Part shown: positions 50,969-60,350 of the stretch, one piece after another | Position numbering within the stretch: the first letter of the stretch is position 1 | How the letters are laid out: each line of letters starts with the position of its first letter | Source: Micrococcales bacterium | GTDB taxonomy: Bacteria; Actinomycetota; Actinomycetes; Actinomycetales; Cellulomonadaceae | Direction: 5' to 3' | DNA: 64,000 bases | Assembly (NCBI GenBank): GCA_009777345.1 | Contig: WRMB01000007.1 | Span: 23,984-87,983, forward strand | Translations under genes and position numbers: made by a program | Notes under the pieces: generated by a model | The model's input: only the letters and a program-made list of their open reading frames with translations | Databases searched by the model: none | What the model was told of the DNA's origin: nothing

Positions 50969-52293
50969 GTCCGTCTCCTCCTGTCGGCCGGGGTGCCCAC
51001 CATGGTCGGGCTGCTCACCGGGCTGTTGTTGGTGCGGTCCAGCACATCGGGCAGGTTCGGCGGCGGTGCGCTGAGCAGGTGGCCCATCGCCTGACGCTTG
51101 GTCTCCAGATAGGCCGCATTGTGCGGGGTGCGACCGACCTCCAGCGACTCGACCGCCGCGATATGCACCCCTAGGGCGCGCAGCCCCGCGGCCTTCGCCG
51201 GGTTGTTCGTCAGCAACCGCACCGACGTCAGCCCCAGGTCGGTGAGGATCGCCGCGGCCGCCCCGTACTCGCGCCGGTCGGCCGGCCAGCCGAGGTCCAG
51301 GTTGGCCTGGACCGTGTCGCGGCCCGCGTCCTGCAGGGCGTAGGCGGCGATCTTGGCCAGCAGGCCGATCCCCCGCCCCTCGTGCCCGCGCAGGTAGACC
51401 ACGGCACCGCCGTGCTCAGCCACCAGCGCCATAGCGGTGTGCAGCTGGGGGCCGCAGTCGCAGCGCAACGACCCGAACCCGTCGCCGGTGAGGCACTCGG
51501 AGTGCACCCGGACCAGCGGCGCGTCTCCCGGAGGTGTTGGCGAGACCAGCGCTACGTGCTCGGCGCCCGTGCGCAGGTCACGGTAGCCGACGATCTCGAA
51601 CTCCCCGTGCGCCGTGGGCAGCCGGGCGGTGTCGGTGCGGTGCACCCGGGGGGTGGTCGGGGCCGGGCCCTGGGTCTGGACGACCGGGTCGTGCTCCAAC
51701 CGCCAGGCGATGAGGTCGGCGATGGTGAGCACCACCAGGCCCTTCGCGGCGGCGAGCCGCTCGGCGTCGGGCAGGCGCATCATCGAACCGTCGTCGTGCA
51801 CCAGCTCGGCGATCCCGCCGACGGGTTCCAGACCGGCCAGGCGGCACAGGTCCACGGCCGCTTCGGTGTGCCCGGCCCGGTGCAGCACCCCACCCGGCAC
51901 GGCCCGCAGCGGCAGCACATGCCCGGGACGGATGATGTCACCGGGGCCGCTGGCCGGGTCGGCCAGCACCTTGAGGGTGCGCGACCGGTCCGCCGCGGAG
52001 ATACCCGTCGTCACCCCGGTCGCCGCGTCCACCGTCACCGTGTACGCCGTGCGTCTGGGGTCCTGGCTGTGCGGGACCATGAGCGGCAGGTCCAGGGCGT
52101 CGGCCCGCGCGGCCGGCATCGGGGCGCACAGATAACCCGAGGAGTGCCGGATGGTCCAGCCCACCCACTGGGGGGTGGCCGACTGGGCGGCCAGCACCAC
52201 GTCAGCCTCGTTCTCCCGTTCCGGGTTGTCCACGACGAGCACCGGACGGCCTTCGCGCAGCTCGTCCAGCGCCTGGTCCACCGTGCCGATCAT
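50965..52293 (-). CDS. ribBA: Bifunctional DHBP synthase / GTP cyclohydrolase II
   Basis: The protein has 442 residues. The first half is 3,4-dihydroxy-2-butanone-4-phosphate synthase ([37 protein letters not shown]). The second half is GTP cyclohydrolase II with the zinc cysteines in [20 protein letters not shown], and [21 protein letters not shown]. It feeds both branches of riboflavin synthesis. The ATG overlaps the ribE stop (TGATG). Confidence 0.96.
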   Translation of the reverse strand: MIGTVDQALDELREGRPVLVVDNPERENEADVVLAAQSATPQWVGWTIRHSSGYLCAPMPAARADALDLPLMVPHSQDPRRTAYTVTVDAATGVTTGISAADRSRTLKVLADPASGPGDIIRPGHVLPLRAVPGGVLHRAGHTEAAVDLCRLAGLEPVGGIAELVHDDGSMMRLPDAERLAAAKGLVVLTIADLIAWRLEHDPVVQTQGPAPTTPRVHRTDTARLPTAHGEFEIVGYRDLRTGAEHVALVSPTPPGDAPLVRVHSECLTGDGFGSLRCDCGPQLHTAMALVAEHGGAVVYLRGHEGRGIGLLAKIAAYALQDAGRDTVQANLDLGWPADRREYGAAAAILTDLGLTSVRLLTNNPAKAAGLRALGVHIAAVESLEVGRTPHNAAYLETKRQAMGHLLSAPPPNLPDVLDRTNNSPVSSPTMVGTPADRRRRT

Positions 52294-52946
52294 CAGCGGG
52301 CCTCCAGCAGCCGTTCGGTGTACTTGGCGAGCACGTCGACCTCCAGGTTGACCTGGATGCCAGGCGCTAGGCGGACGAGTGTGGTGCTGTCCAGCGTCGT
52401 GGGTATCAGGCTGACTCCGAAGGCGGTGGCCAGATCGGGCGCCCAGGTGGCCCTGCTTGTGGGGCCGTCCGACCGCGGGCCGACCGTGGTGACCGTCAGG
52501 GACACCCCGTCGACGGTGATCGACCCCTTGCGGGCGACGTAGCGGGCCAGGTCGTCGGACAGGGCAATCTGGATCTCGTCCCAGCGTTCGCCCGGGTCGC
52601 GCGAGACGATGGTGCCCACGCCGTCCACGTGGCCCTGGACGATGTGCCCGCCGAACCGTCCGGCGGCGCTGAGCGCCCGTTCGAGGTTCACCGCGTCGCC
52701 GACCTGGAGCCCGCCCAGCGTGGAGTGACGCAGGGTCTCGGGCATGACGTCGGCGGCAAAGGTGCCGTCCTGAAGGCTGGTGACGGTCAGGCAGACACCC
52801 GAAACGGCGATGGAGTCTCCTTCATGGGCGTCGCCGGTCACCAGCGGACCGCTGACGACCAGGCGAGCGTCCGCCGTCTCGGACTCCTGGCCAGGCTGCT
52901 CGACGGCGACCAGGTGGCCGACCTCTTCGACGATCCCGGTGAACAT
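52293..52946 (-). CDS. ribE: Riboflavin synthase alpha subunit
   Basis: The protein has 217 residues and two lumazine-binding repeats. The first starts MFTGIVEEVGHLVAV with SIAVSGVCLTVTS; the second has RWDEIQIALSDDLARYV and GSITVDGVSLTVT. It dismutates two lumazines to riboflavin. It lies between ribD and ribBA in the FMN-riboswitch-controlled operon. Its C-terminal helix ends LAKYTERLLEAR. Confidence 0.95.
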   Translation of the reverse strand: MFTGIVEEVGHLVAVEQPGQESETADARLVVSGPLVTGDAHEGDSIAVSGVCLTVTSLQDGTFAADVMPETLRHSTLGGLQVGDAVNLERALSAAGRFGGHIVQGHVDGVGTIVSRDPGERWDEIQIALSDDLARYVARKGSITVDGVSLTVTTVGPRSDGPTSRATWAPDLATAFGVSLIPTTLDSTTLVRLAPGIQVNLEVDVLAKYTERLLEAR

Positions 52947-52970
52947 GTCAGTGCTCCGTTCTCGGTGCTG

Positions 52971-54113
52971 TCAGAACTCTTCGGGGGTCTTGGGGGTTGT
53001 CCGCAGCGTGAGGAAGACGTCCGGGCCGAGCCGCTGGGTGCTGGTGACGTCCAGGCGCAAGGCGTCGGCGATGGTGCTGATGTTCAAGTCGCCGACCGCG
53101 GACGGTCCCGCGCCGAGCAGCACCGGGGCGATATAGGCGTGGACCGCGTCGACCAGACCGGCGCGCAGGAAGGCCGCAGCCAGCGTCGGGCCGCCCTCGA
53201 CCAGCAGGTGACGGATCTCGCGCCGGACCAGGGCGGTGAGCACGTCGGCTGGGTCGTGGCTGCGCACCTGCACCAGCGCGCCACCCGGCCCGCGCAGCGC
53301 AGCCCCGGGCGGGATGTCCCGGTGGCCGACGACGACGCGCAGCGGCTGATGGGCGGCGAGCGTCGTGCCCTCCGGGTCGTCCGTGGTGCGGGCGGTGAGG
53401 GCGGGGTCGTCGGTCAGGGCGGTCGTCGTACCGACCGCGATGGCGTCCACCTGGGCCCGCAGCGCGTGGGCGTGCGCCCGGGACTGGGCCGAGGTGATCC
53501 ACCGGCTGCTCCCGTCGGCGGCGGCCACCCGGCCGTCGAGCGTCGTGGCGACCTTGACGGTGACGTAGGGACGGCCCTGGGACACGGCGGACCACCACGG
53601 CCCCAGCATGGCGCGGCCCTCGTCGGCCAGCACCCCGCCGACGACGTCCACCCCGGCACCGGCCAGGCGTGCGGCACCGCCCGCGGCGGTGGGGTTTGGG
53701 TCGGTGACGGAGAAGACCACCCGGGCGACACCGGCCGCGATCAGGGCTTCGGTGCACGGACCGGTCCGGCCGGTGTGGTTGCACGGTTCCAGGGTGACGA
53801 CCATCGTCGCCCCGCGCGGGTCGTGACCTCTGGTCCTGGCGTCGGCCAGGGTGGCGACCTCGGCGTGCGGCGTCCCGGCACCGGAGTGCCAGCCCTCACC
53901 CAGCTGCGTGCCGTCCGTGCCGAGGAGCACGGCGCCGACGCGCGGGTTCGGGCCGTGGGCAGGACCACGTCCCGCCAGCGCCAGAGCGTGCCGCAGGGCG
54001 GCGAGCTCGGTGTCGCTGACCGCGCCGCCGACCTCGGCCGGGCCCGTCGTGCCGATGCCGTCCGTCGTGCCACCTCCCGGTTCGTTCCGGGGGTGCGCGG
54101 GAGGGGTGGACAC
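52971..54113 (-). CDS. ribD: Bifunctional riboflavin deaminase/reductase
   Basis: This protein of about 380 residues has a deaminase domain with zinc motif TPHAEV (H83) and TLEPCNHTGRTGPC (C111, C120). A reductase domain follows (VTVKVATTLDGRVA, RHLLVEGGPTLAAAFL). It does the second and third steps of riboflavin synthesis. The N-terminus depends on the start: GTG at 54111-54113 is the first codon after the riboswitch and adds about 30 unusual residues before the conserved TELAALRHALALA. Confidence 0.94.
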   Translation of the reverse strand: MSTPPAHPRNEPGGGTTDGIGTTGPAEVGGAVSDTELAALRHALALAGRGPAHGPNPRVGAVLLGTDGTQLGEGWHSGAGTPHAEVATLADARTRGHDPRGATMVVTLEPCNHTGRTGPCTEALIAAGVARVVFSVTDPNPTAAGGAARLAGAGVDVVGGVLADEGRAMLGPWWSAVSQGRPYVTVKVATTLDGRVAAADGSSRWITSAQSRAHAHALRAQVDAIAVGTTTALTDDPALTARTTDDPEGTTLAAHQPLRVVVGHRDIPPGAALRGPGGALVQVRSHDPADVLTALVRREIRHLLVEGGPTLAAAFLRAGLVDAVHAYIAPVLLGAGPSAVGDLNISTIADALRLDVTSTQRLGPDVFLTLRTTPKTPEEF

Positions 54114-54162
54114 AGGGCGCTGACGCCCTGGCCACCAGCCTGGGCGTGCGCCCAGGCCACGT

Positions 54163-54306
54163 CTCCTCCCATCCGGACTTTCACCGTCGGTCCTGGAGTT
54201 CCACCAGGTCAACCGCTCACACCGTCAGGTACTCGACCGTCTGGCGTTCACGGGTCGCGGACTGTCACCGCCGGTTCGGACTTGCACCGACCCCGGAGAA
54301 CGTTGC
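54163..54306 (-). promoter_or_regulatory. FMN riboswitch (RFN element)
   Basis: The minus strand shows the RFN core in order: CCGGGGTCGGTGCAAGTCCG, then ACCGGCGGTGACAGTCCGCG, a variable stem, CCTGGTGGAACTCCAGGACC and CGACGGTGAAAGTCCGGATG, closing with GGGAGGAG. All conserved loops are intact. It sits about 50 bp before the ribD start. FMN binding should reduce expression of ribD and the following genes, here most likely at transcription or at ribosome access. Confidence 0.95.
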
Positions 54307-54379
54307 TTGCCCGGCCATTCTGCCACGGTCTCAGGCATGCAACCGGCCTGTCTAGCGATGACTGGGGCAGGGCTGAGCG

Positions 54380-55051
54380 CTACGCCTGGTGGGGTGCCTC
54401 GGCCAGGGCGCGCAGGGCGGCGATCTCCGCGGCCGGGTCGTCTGCCCCGTACACCGCCGACCCGGCGACGAACACGTCGGCCCCGGCCCGGGCGATCCGA
54501 GCGATCGTCGTGCGGGACACCCCGCCGTCGACCTGCACCCGTACCGTGCTCGGTCCGCCGTCCGACCCGATGGCCTGGCGCAGACGGCGCACCTTGGGCA
54601 GCGTGCCCTCGATGAACGACTGCCCGCCGAACCCGGGTTCTACGGTCATGACCAGCACCATGTCGAACTCCCCCAGCAGGTCCAGCAGCGGTTCCACCGG
54701 AGTTGCCGGACGCACCGCCACCGCGGCGCGCACCCCACCGGCCCGTAGCTCGCGGGCCAGCCGGACCGGCGCCTGGGTGGCCTCCGTGTGGAACGTCACC
54801 GACGCGGCCCCGGCCGCGGCGTACTGCGGCGCCCAGCGGTCGGCGTCGTCGATCATCAGGTGCACGTCGAGCGGCACCGGCGAGACCTGCGCCAGACGGG
54901 CCACCACGGGCAGCCCGAGCGTGAGGTTCGGCACGAAGTGCCCATCCATGACGTCGACGTGCGCAGCGTCGGCGGTAGAGATCCGCGCCAGCTCGGCCTC
55001 GAGGTTGGCCGGATCGGCGGACAAGATACTGGGGTTGATCTGCACCGTCAT
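54380..55051 (-). CDS. rpe: Ribulose-phosphate 3-epimerase
   Basis: This 223-residue TIM barrel has [30 protein letters not shown] (metal and catalytic Asp), [23 protein letters not shown] (second catalytic Asp lies in VQVDGGVS) and a closing GSAVYGADD. It interconverts ribulose-5-P and xylulose-5-P in the pentose phosphate pathway. ATG at 55049-55051 matches the family N-terminus. A long palindrome lies between it and rsmB. Confidence 0.95.
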   Translation of the reverse strand: MTVQINPSILSADPANLEAELARISTADAAHVDVMDGHFVPNLTLGLPVVARLAQVSPVPLDVHLMIDDADRWAPQYAAAGAASVTFHTEATQAPVRLARELRAGGVRAAVAVRPATPVEPLLDLLGEFDMVLVMTVEPGFGGQSFIEGTLPKVRRLRQAIGSDGGPSTVRVQVDGGVSRTTIARIARAGADVFVAGSAVYGADDPAAEIAALRALAEAPHQA

Positions 55052-55100
55052 AGCGCGGTCCAGCCTACCGGTCGAGCCCGCCGCCCGCCGTCCCGCCCGC

Positions 55101-55166
55101 GAGAGATGGGCATCCACGTGAGAGTTGGGCTTGCAAGCCCACCTCTCACGTGGATGCCCATCTCTC
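55101..55166. repeat. 66-bp near-perfect palindrome (33-bp arms, one mismatch)
   Basis: Bases 55101-55133 and 55134-55166 are reverse complements except for 55125/55142. The element lies between rsmB (stop 55212) and rpe (start 55051), both transcribed leftward, so it can terminate or attenuate read-through between them. Confidence 0.85.
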
Positions 55167-55211
55167 GGTGCTCAGAGGCACTCACCGCTGAGACCGGCAC
55201 CGGCTGGGTGG

Positions 55212-56738
55212 TCAGGCTGTCCGGCACAGCAGCGTCAGGAACATGGCGTCGGTGCCGTGCCGGTGCGGCCACAGCTGGACGGCGCCGGACGGGGTGAGCG
55301 CGTCTACCAAGGTCTCGTCGTCGGTACTGAGGACCTGGTGCAGGACGGGGCCCGCTTCGACCACCGAGACGTCCAGTCCGGCCTTCTTGGCAGCCCGGAG
55401 CGCATCGGTGACGACCAGGGACGTCTCGGCCAGGTGGGGCGAGCAGGTGACATACCCGACCACCCCGCCGACGCGCACCGCGCGCAGCGCCGAGGCGAGC
55501 AGCGCGCGCTGCAGCGTGCCCAGCGGGGCCAGGTCCGCCGGGGTGCGGCGCCACCGGGACTCCGGGCGCCGCCGCAACGCACCCAGCCCGGTGCACGGGG
55601 CATCGACCAGGACCCGGTCGTACCGGCCCGGTTCGGCCTCACCGACCTCCCGACCGTCGCCGGTACGCACCTGGACCGACGTCAGCGCCCGCACGGCCCG
55701 GGCCACCAGCCGGGTGCGGTGCGGCGCCACCTCGTTCGCCACCAGACGGGCGCCGCGCTGGGCGGCCAGCGCACCGAGCAGGGCCGCCTTGCCGCCCGGA
55801 CCGGCGCACAGGTCCAGCCAGGTAGCGTCCGGGCCGTCGACGGGCCCCTCTAGAGGAACAGCGGCCAGCAGCAGCGCGACCAGCTGGCTGCCCTCGTCCT
55901 GCACGCCCGCCGTCCCGTCGCGCACCGCCGCCGACGCTGCGGGGTCTCCCCCGGGCAGCACGACCGCTGTGGGTGCCAGCCGGCCCGGGGTGCCTCCGAC
56001 CTGATCGGCCAGGTCGGACGTGGTGATGAGCCCGGGTCGGGCGGCCAGCGTCACCCGGGGCGGTTCGTTGTCCGCAGTGAGCAGGTCGGTCAGATCCTCG
56101 GCGTCGCGGCCGTGCCCGACCAGCGCCTCGCGCAGCGCCCGGACGATCCACGCCGGGTGGCTCCAGCGCACGACCAGCCGGGCGTCCGCGTCGTCGCCCG
56201 CGGCGGCTTCGGCCCGGTCCAGCCAGGTCGACGCCGGTTCCGCAGCGACCTGGCGCAGCACCGCGTTGACCAGCTGGGCCGGTCCGGCGCCGATCTGGTC
56301 GCGGGCCAGGCCCACGGTCGCCGAGACCGCGGCGTGCTCCGGCACCCGCATCGCGAACAGCTGGTGCACGCCCAGGCGCAGCACGTCGAGCACCCGAGCA
56401 TCTAGTCGGTCCAGGTCCCGGTCGACCACCAGGGCGAGCACCGCGTCGTACTGGCCGCGCATCCGCAGCGTGCCGTAGGCCAGCTCGGTGGCGAAGGCCG
56501 CGTCCCGGCCGTGCAGGTGGTGAGTCGCCAGCACCGTCGGGGCGACGAGGTTGGCGTAGGCGTCGCCCTCGGCCACCTCGCACAGCACCTGGAACGCCGC
56601 CCGACGGGCCGGGTCGGCGGTACGTGCCCGGGCCGACGGGGCCTGGGCCCCGCGCTGGGTGCGGCCTGCCGCCCGGGCGGCGCCGCGCTGGCGACCACGG
56701 GCGTCACGACGACCGTGGTCGTCCCTCTGGTCGGTCAC
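55212..56738 (-). CDS. rsmB: 16S rRNA (cytosine-967) C5-methyltransferase RsmB
   Basis: The protein has 508 residues. After a basic, low-complexity N-terminus of about 40 residues come a NusB-like RNA-binding domain ([23 protein letters not shown]) and the methyltransferase domain. SAM motif I is [18 protein letters not shown]; the two catalytic cysteines are in [19 protein letters not shown] and [12 protein letters not shown]. It methylates C967 of 16S rRNA. The GTG start overlaps the fmt stop (GTGA). Confidence 0.93.
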   Translation of the reverse strand: MTDQRDDHGRRDARGRQRGAARAAGRTQRGAQAPSARARTADPARRAAFQVLCEVAEGDAYANLVAPTVLATHHLHGRDAAFATELAYGTLRMRGQYDAVLALVVDRDLDRLDARVLDVLRLGVHQLFAMRVPEHAAVSATVGLARDQIGAGPAQLVNAVLRQVAAEPASTWLDRAEAAAGDDADARLVVRWSHPAWIVRALREALVGHGRDAEDLTDLLTADNEPPRVTLAARPGLITTSDLADQVGGTPGRLAPTAVVLPGGDPAASAAVRDGTAGVQDEGSQLVALLLAAVPLEGPVDGPDATWLDLCAGPGGKAALLGALAAQRGARLVANEVAPHRTRLVARAVRALTSVQVRTGDGREVGEAEPGRYDRVLVDAPCTGLGALRRRPESRWRRTPADLAPLGTLQRALLASALRAVRVGGVVGYVTCSPHLAETSLVVTDALRAAKKAGLDVSVVEAGPVLHQVLSTDDETLVDALTPSGAVQLWPHRHGTDAMFLTLLCRTA

Positions 56739-57691
56739 AGGACTGGGCTGTCGTCCGCACCGAGCACCGTGTCTGCGTCCAGCCGGGCGCCGCGCGCCCA
56801 GTCCGGGGCGGGCATGGCTCGGCGCCCAGCGGGTGTCACGGTGGTCAGCCGCACCGCGTAGGTGGCGGTGCCGACGAAGACCTCTCGACGCCCCACCAGC
56901 ACCTGACCGGGCGCCAGGTCAGCGGTCTGCTCGCCAGGTGGCACGACGGTCACCGGCCCGATCCCCAGCCGAGCCCCGGCCAGCGTCGTCCAGGCACCAG
57001 GCGCCGGAGTGCAGGCGCGGATCCGACGGTCCACGGCCATCGCGGGATGCTCCCAGCGCACCCGGGCGTCGTCGGTAGTGATCTTGGGTGCGTGGCTCAC
57101 CCCGTCGCCGGGCTGCGGGACGGGCACCAGGACGCCGTCCTCGATCCCGTCGAGGGTACGCACCAGCAGGTCAGCCCCCGTGACGGCGAGCCGTGCCAGC
57201 AGGTCCCCGGAGGTGTCGGCGGCCCGGATGGTCTCGGTGACCAGGCCGAACGTCGGCCCGGTGTCCATGCCCTCTTCGATGCGGAAGGTCGTGGCACCGG
57301 TCACCTCGTCCCCGGCCAGCACCGCATGCTGCACCGGCGCGGCACCCCGCCAGGCCGGCAGCACGGAGAAGTGCAGGTTGATCCACCCGTACCGAGGCAC
57401 GTCCAGCACCGACGCGGGCAGCAGCGCCCCGTACGCGACGACTGGCGCGGCGTCTACCTCCAGCTCGGCCAACCGGGCCACGAACTCCGGTTCGCCCGGC
57501 CGCCGGGGCATCAGCACCTCCAGCCCGGCCTCCCGCGCGACGGCACCGACCTCGCTGGGTCTGGTACCCCTCCCCCGCCCCGCGGGCGCATCCGGCCGGG
57601 TCAGCACGGCGACCACCTCGTGCCGCGACGTGAGCAGGGCTTCCAGAGCGGTCACGGCGGGCGCGGGTGATCCAGCGAAGAGCAGACGCAT
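56735..57691 (-). CDS. fmt: Methionyl-tRNA formyltransferase
   Basis: The protein has 318 residues. It starts [20 protein letters not shown]. The formyl-transfer domain has [20 protein letters not shown] with the catalytic His-Asn region, and an OB-like C-terminal domain follows. It formylates Met-tRNAfMet using 10-formyl-THF. On the minus strand, TAGGAT six bases before the ATG together with GGAGC suggests a promoter very close to the start. Confidence 0.95.
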   Translation of the reverse strand: MRLLFAGSPAPAVTALEALLTSRHEVVAVLTRPDAPAGRGRGTRPSEVGAVAREAGLEVLMPRRPGEPEFVARLAELEVDAAPVVAYGALLPASVLDVPRYGWINLHFSVLPAWRGAAPVQHAVLAGDEVTGATTFRIEEGMDTGPTFGLVTETIRAADTSGDLLARLAVTGADLLVRTLDGIEDGVLVPVPQPGDGVSHAPKITTDDARVRWEHPAMAVDRRIRACTPAPGAWTTLAGARLGIGPVTVVPPGEQTADLAPGQVLVGRREVFVGTATYAVRLTTVTPAGRRAMPAPDWARGARLDADTVLGADDSPVL

Positions 57692-57814
57692 GCTCCGATC
57701 CTAGAGCCGGAGCCGACGCGCGGATCTTCAGAACTGCGTCCCAATCCCTAGACCATCGTGTCGGGCCAGCGGTCGACAGCCTCGCTGAACTCGATACTGT
57801 GCGAGTCTCGGCAG

Positions 57815-60220
57815 TCAGCGGAGGTCGGCGGGGTCGACGCGGACACGCAGGGTGCCGGGTTCGCGGCGGGAGCTGCGGACGGCTAGGGATGCAGCCAGGG
57901 ACGAGGTCAGGGTGGGGCCCTGACGCAGGGGGGCGCGCAGGAGCAGGCGGACTGCGTCGGGGTCGTCGTCGGTGGGAGCCGGGACCGGACCGAGGCGGGT
58001 GGCGTGCGGGACGTCCACCCGGGCGGCGACCGTCTGCACCGCGTCGCGGGTGCCGACGAGGGTGGCGACGCGGACGGTCGGCGGCAGGCCCAGCTCGACA
58101 CGTTCGGCCAGGTCACCGCTGGCCAGCCAGGCGGGGTCCCAGCGGACCAAGGCCTGGGTGGGTCGGGGCGGGCCGTCACCGACCACCAGGACCTCGCCGT
58201 CGGCGCGAACCAGGGCGGCGGCGGCCAGCCAGCGGCGCAGGGTCTCGGTCTCGTCGCGCAGGCCCGCGCCGACCTGGGCGTCCAGCAGCACCGCGGCGGC
58301 ATACCCACCATCGGCTACCGGTTCCGCGCCGGGGGTGGCGACGACCAGCGCCGGTCGGGCCGGTACCTGGTCCAGCACTCCCTCGGGTTCCTGGTCGAGG
58401 CGAGAGCCGGGTGAGCCGGTTCGTCCGGCCGAGGCGGGTGCTGACGAGCGCACCTGAGAGTCGAGCGCGGCCGCTGGCTCGGCCGGGCCCTGCGGGGAAG
58501 GCGACGAAGGACGGACGCTTGCACCGGACACCCGGACAGTCACCCCAGGGAAGGCCCGGCCGAGCTCTTCGGCGGTGCGTTGGGACCCCACCCGCACCGC
58601 CCGCAGACCGTCGAACCCGCACGGCCCGCACCGCCAGTCCCCGGCCAGTCGGCCGCACCAGGTGCAGGCCGGGCTGTGGTCGGCCGCGGCCAGGTGCAGC
58701 GGTCCGTGGCAGGCCGTGCAGGTGGCCGATGCTCGGCAGCGGGCGCAGGCCACCAGGGGCAGATACCCGGCCCGGGGCACCTGGACCAGCACCGGGCCGT
58801 CGGCCAGCGCGTCGCGCACCGCGTGCCAGGCCGGGCTGGGCAGCCGGGCCGCGGCGGCGGGACCTTCGCGGGCCAGCTCGACGCTGGTCAGGGCCCGTAC
58901 CCGGGGGGTGCGGTCACGCAGCACGGGACGGTCGGCCACCACGGCGTGGGCCCAGCCGCGCTCCACCAGGCCCTGAGCGGGCACCGACCGGCCGAAGGCC
59001 CCGAGCAGCAACCCGCAGCCCTCGAGCTCGGCCCGCAGGGCGAGCACCTCACGCACGTGGGGGTAGGGAGCGCGCGGCTCGACGTGCAGGTCGTCGCCAT
59101 CGTCCCAGCACACCGCCAGACCCAGGTCCCGGACCGGGGCGAACGCCGCCGCCCGGGTACCCACCACCACATCAGCCCGACCCCGGGCCGCCGCGAGGAA
59201 CGCCCGGTACCGCCGGGTCGGGCCCATGCTGGCCTCCAGACGCACCGTCCCGCCCTGGTGTCCCCGCTGACGTTCCGGCAGGCCCACGGCGGTCAGGGCG
59301 TCGCACACCCGAGCCACGTCCCGGGCGTCCGGCACCACGACCAGCGCACCGCGCCCGCCCAGGACGCACGACGCCACCGCCTGCGCCACCGCGACCGACC
59401 AGTCGACGCAGCTCGCGTCGTCGGAGCTCGTGCTGTCAGGTCGGGGCCAGCCAGGCAGCGCCGACCACACCGCCCTCGGGGCCCCGCCTTCGCGCAGATG
59501 GCGGCAGAACGCCGCCCCGCCTCGGTAGGCCGACCAGGCGTCGGTGCCCGGCGAGGGCGGTGTCGGTGCCTGTTCAGGGGCAGGACAGTAGGGACGGTTC
59601 CTGCCGTCCTCATGCCCCTGGTCACTGCGTGACCGGGCAGGACAGTAGGAACCGTCCCTACTGTCCTGTGGCGACCCACTACCGTCCTGTGGCGACCCAG
59701 GGGTCTCCTGGGTCTCCGACCCTGTGGAGCCCTCATCAGGCAAGCTCCCCACCACTACTCCACACGACTGCGTCGTGCGGAGCCTCTCGCGGCGTGGGCC
59801 CAGAACCGTCCCCATTGTCTCGTCCGTCCCCATTGTCTCGTCGGGCTCGGACTCCACCCGGGCGTGCCGCGGGGGCACGGCCAGGCGCAGGACGTCGGTC
59901 ATGGTCCCGGCGTAGCGGTCCGCGACGGCCCGGGCCAGCGTCGCGACCTGGCCGGTGAGCACCGGCTCGGCGGAGACGACCTTCCGCAGCGGGACGAGCT
60001 GGCCGTCGTACTCCGGGGTCTGGGCGCGGCCCAGCAGCCAGCCGGACACCTCCCGTCCGGCGAACCGGACCTTGACCCGCACCCCGGGCTGGGCGACGTC
60101 GGCCAGTTCCGGCGGCACCAGGTACTCGAACACCCGGTCCAGGTGACGCGGGGTGACGTCGACGCACACCCGGGCCACCGGCAGGTCCGCGGCGACTTCC
60201 GCGGCGGGTCGAGTGGTCAC
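57815..60220 (-). CDS. priA: Primosomal protein N' (PriA), actinobacterial non-helicase type
   Basis: This protein of about 801 residues has an N-terminal DNA-binding domain (FEYLVPPELADVAQPGVRVK, FAGREVSGWLLG), a helicase-like core and the Cys-rich zinc segment (CARCRASATCTACHG, CTWCGRLAGDWRCGPCG). No Walker A GKT is present and the DEAH position is degenerate (CWDDGDD), as in other actinobacterial PriA proteins that keep only a replication-restart loading role. Residues about 125-230 are a low-complexity, repeat-rich linker containing a 22-bp inverted repeat. The GTG start at 60220 is chosen; a GTG 36 bases upstream would extend it. Confidence 0.9.
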   Translation of the reverse strand: MTTRPAAEVAADLPVARVCVDVTPRHLDRVFEYLVPPELADVAQPGVRVKVRFAGREVSGWLLGRAQTPEYDGQLVPLRKVVSAEPVLTGQVATLARAVADRYAGTMTDVLRLAVPPRHARVESEPDETMGTDETMGTVLGPRRERLRTTQSCGVVVGSLPDEGSTGSETQETPGSPQDGSGSPQDSRDGSYCPARSRSDQGHEDGRNRPYCPAPEQAPTPPSPGTDAWSAYRGGAAFCRHLREGGAPRAVWSALPGWPRPDSTSSDDASCVDWSVAVAQAVASCVLGGRGALVVVPDARDVARVCDALTAVGLPERQRGHQGGTVRLEASMGPTRRYRAFLAAARGRADVVVGTRAAAFAPVRDLGLAVCWDDGDDLHVEPRAPYPHVREVLALRAELEGCGLLLGAFGRSVPAQGLVERGWAHAVVADRPVLRDRTPRVRALTSVELAREGPAAAARLPSPAWHAVRDALADGPVLVQVPRAGYLPLVACARCRASATCTACHGPLHLAAADHSPACTWCGRLAGDWRCGPCGFDGLRAVRVGSQRTAEELGRAFPGVTVRVSGASVRPSSPSPQGPAEPAAALDSQVRSSAPASAGRTGSPGSRLDQEPEGVLDQVPARPALVVATPGAEPVADGGYAAAVLLDAQVGAGLRDETETLRRWLAAAALVRADGEVLVVGDGPPRPTQALVRWDPAWLASGDLAERVELGLPPTVRVATLVGTRDAVQTVAARVDVPHATRLGPVPAPTDDDPDAVRLLLRAPLRQGPTLTSSLAASLAVRSSRREPGTLRVRVDPADLR
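59581..59668. repeat. Inverted repeat inside the priA linker (22-bp perfect arms)
   Basis: Arms 59581-59602 and 59647-59668 are exact reverse complements with a 44-bp spacer. Short direct repeats surround it (for example CCTGTGGCGACCCA twice at about 59665-59700). Translated on the priA strand, the arms give the twice-seen peptide (S/P)YCPA. It looks like an in-frame insertion or local amplification. Confidence 0.8.
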
Positions 60221-60240
60221 CGGGAACCCCCTGGGTCGAA

Positions 60241-60300
60241 GTACGAGGTGACACACCAGGTACGAGGGCAGAACCTCGTCCCTGGTGTGCTACCTCGTAC
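60241..60300. repeat. 60-bp imperfect inverted repeat between metK and priA
   Basis: Arms of 27 bp (60241-60267 and 60274-60300) pair with three mismatches around a 6-nt loop. It lies in the 130-bp gap between metK (stop 60351) and priA (start 60220) on the minus strand and may be the metK terminator. Confidence 0.75.
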
Positions 60301-60350
60301 CTCGCGCCGGGACGTCACAGTCGTAGGGTAGGCGTCCGGGCGCACCGATC

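Noticed and set aside
57667..59958. A 763-codon plus-strand open frame over priA
   Set aside because: It is an Arg/Pro/Gly-rich antisense shadow of priA with no domain.
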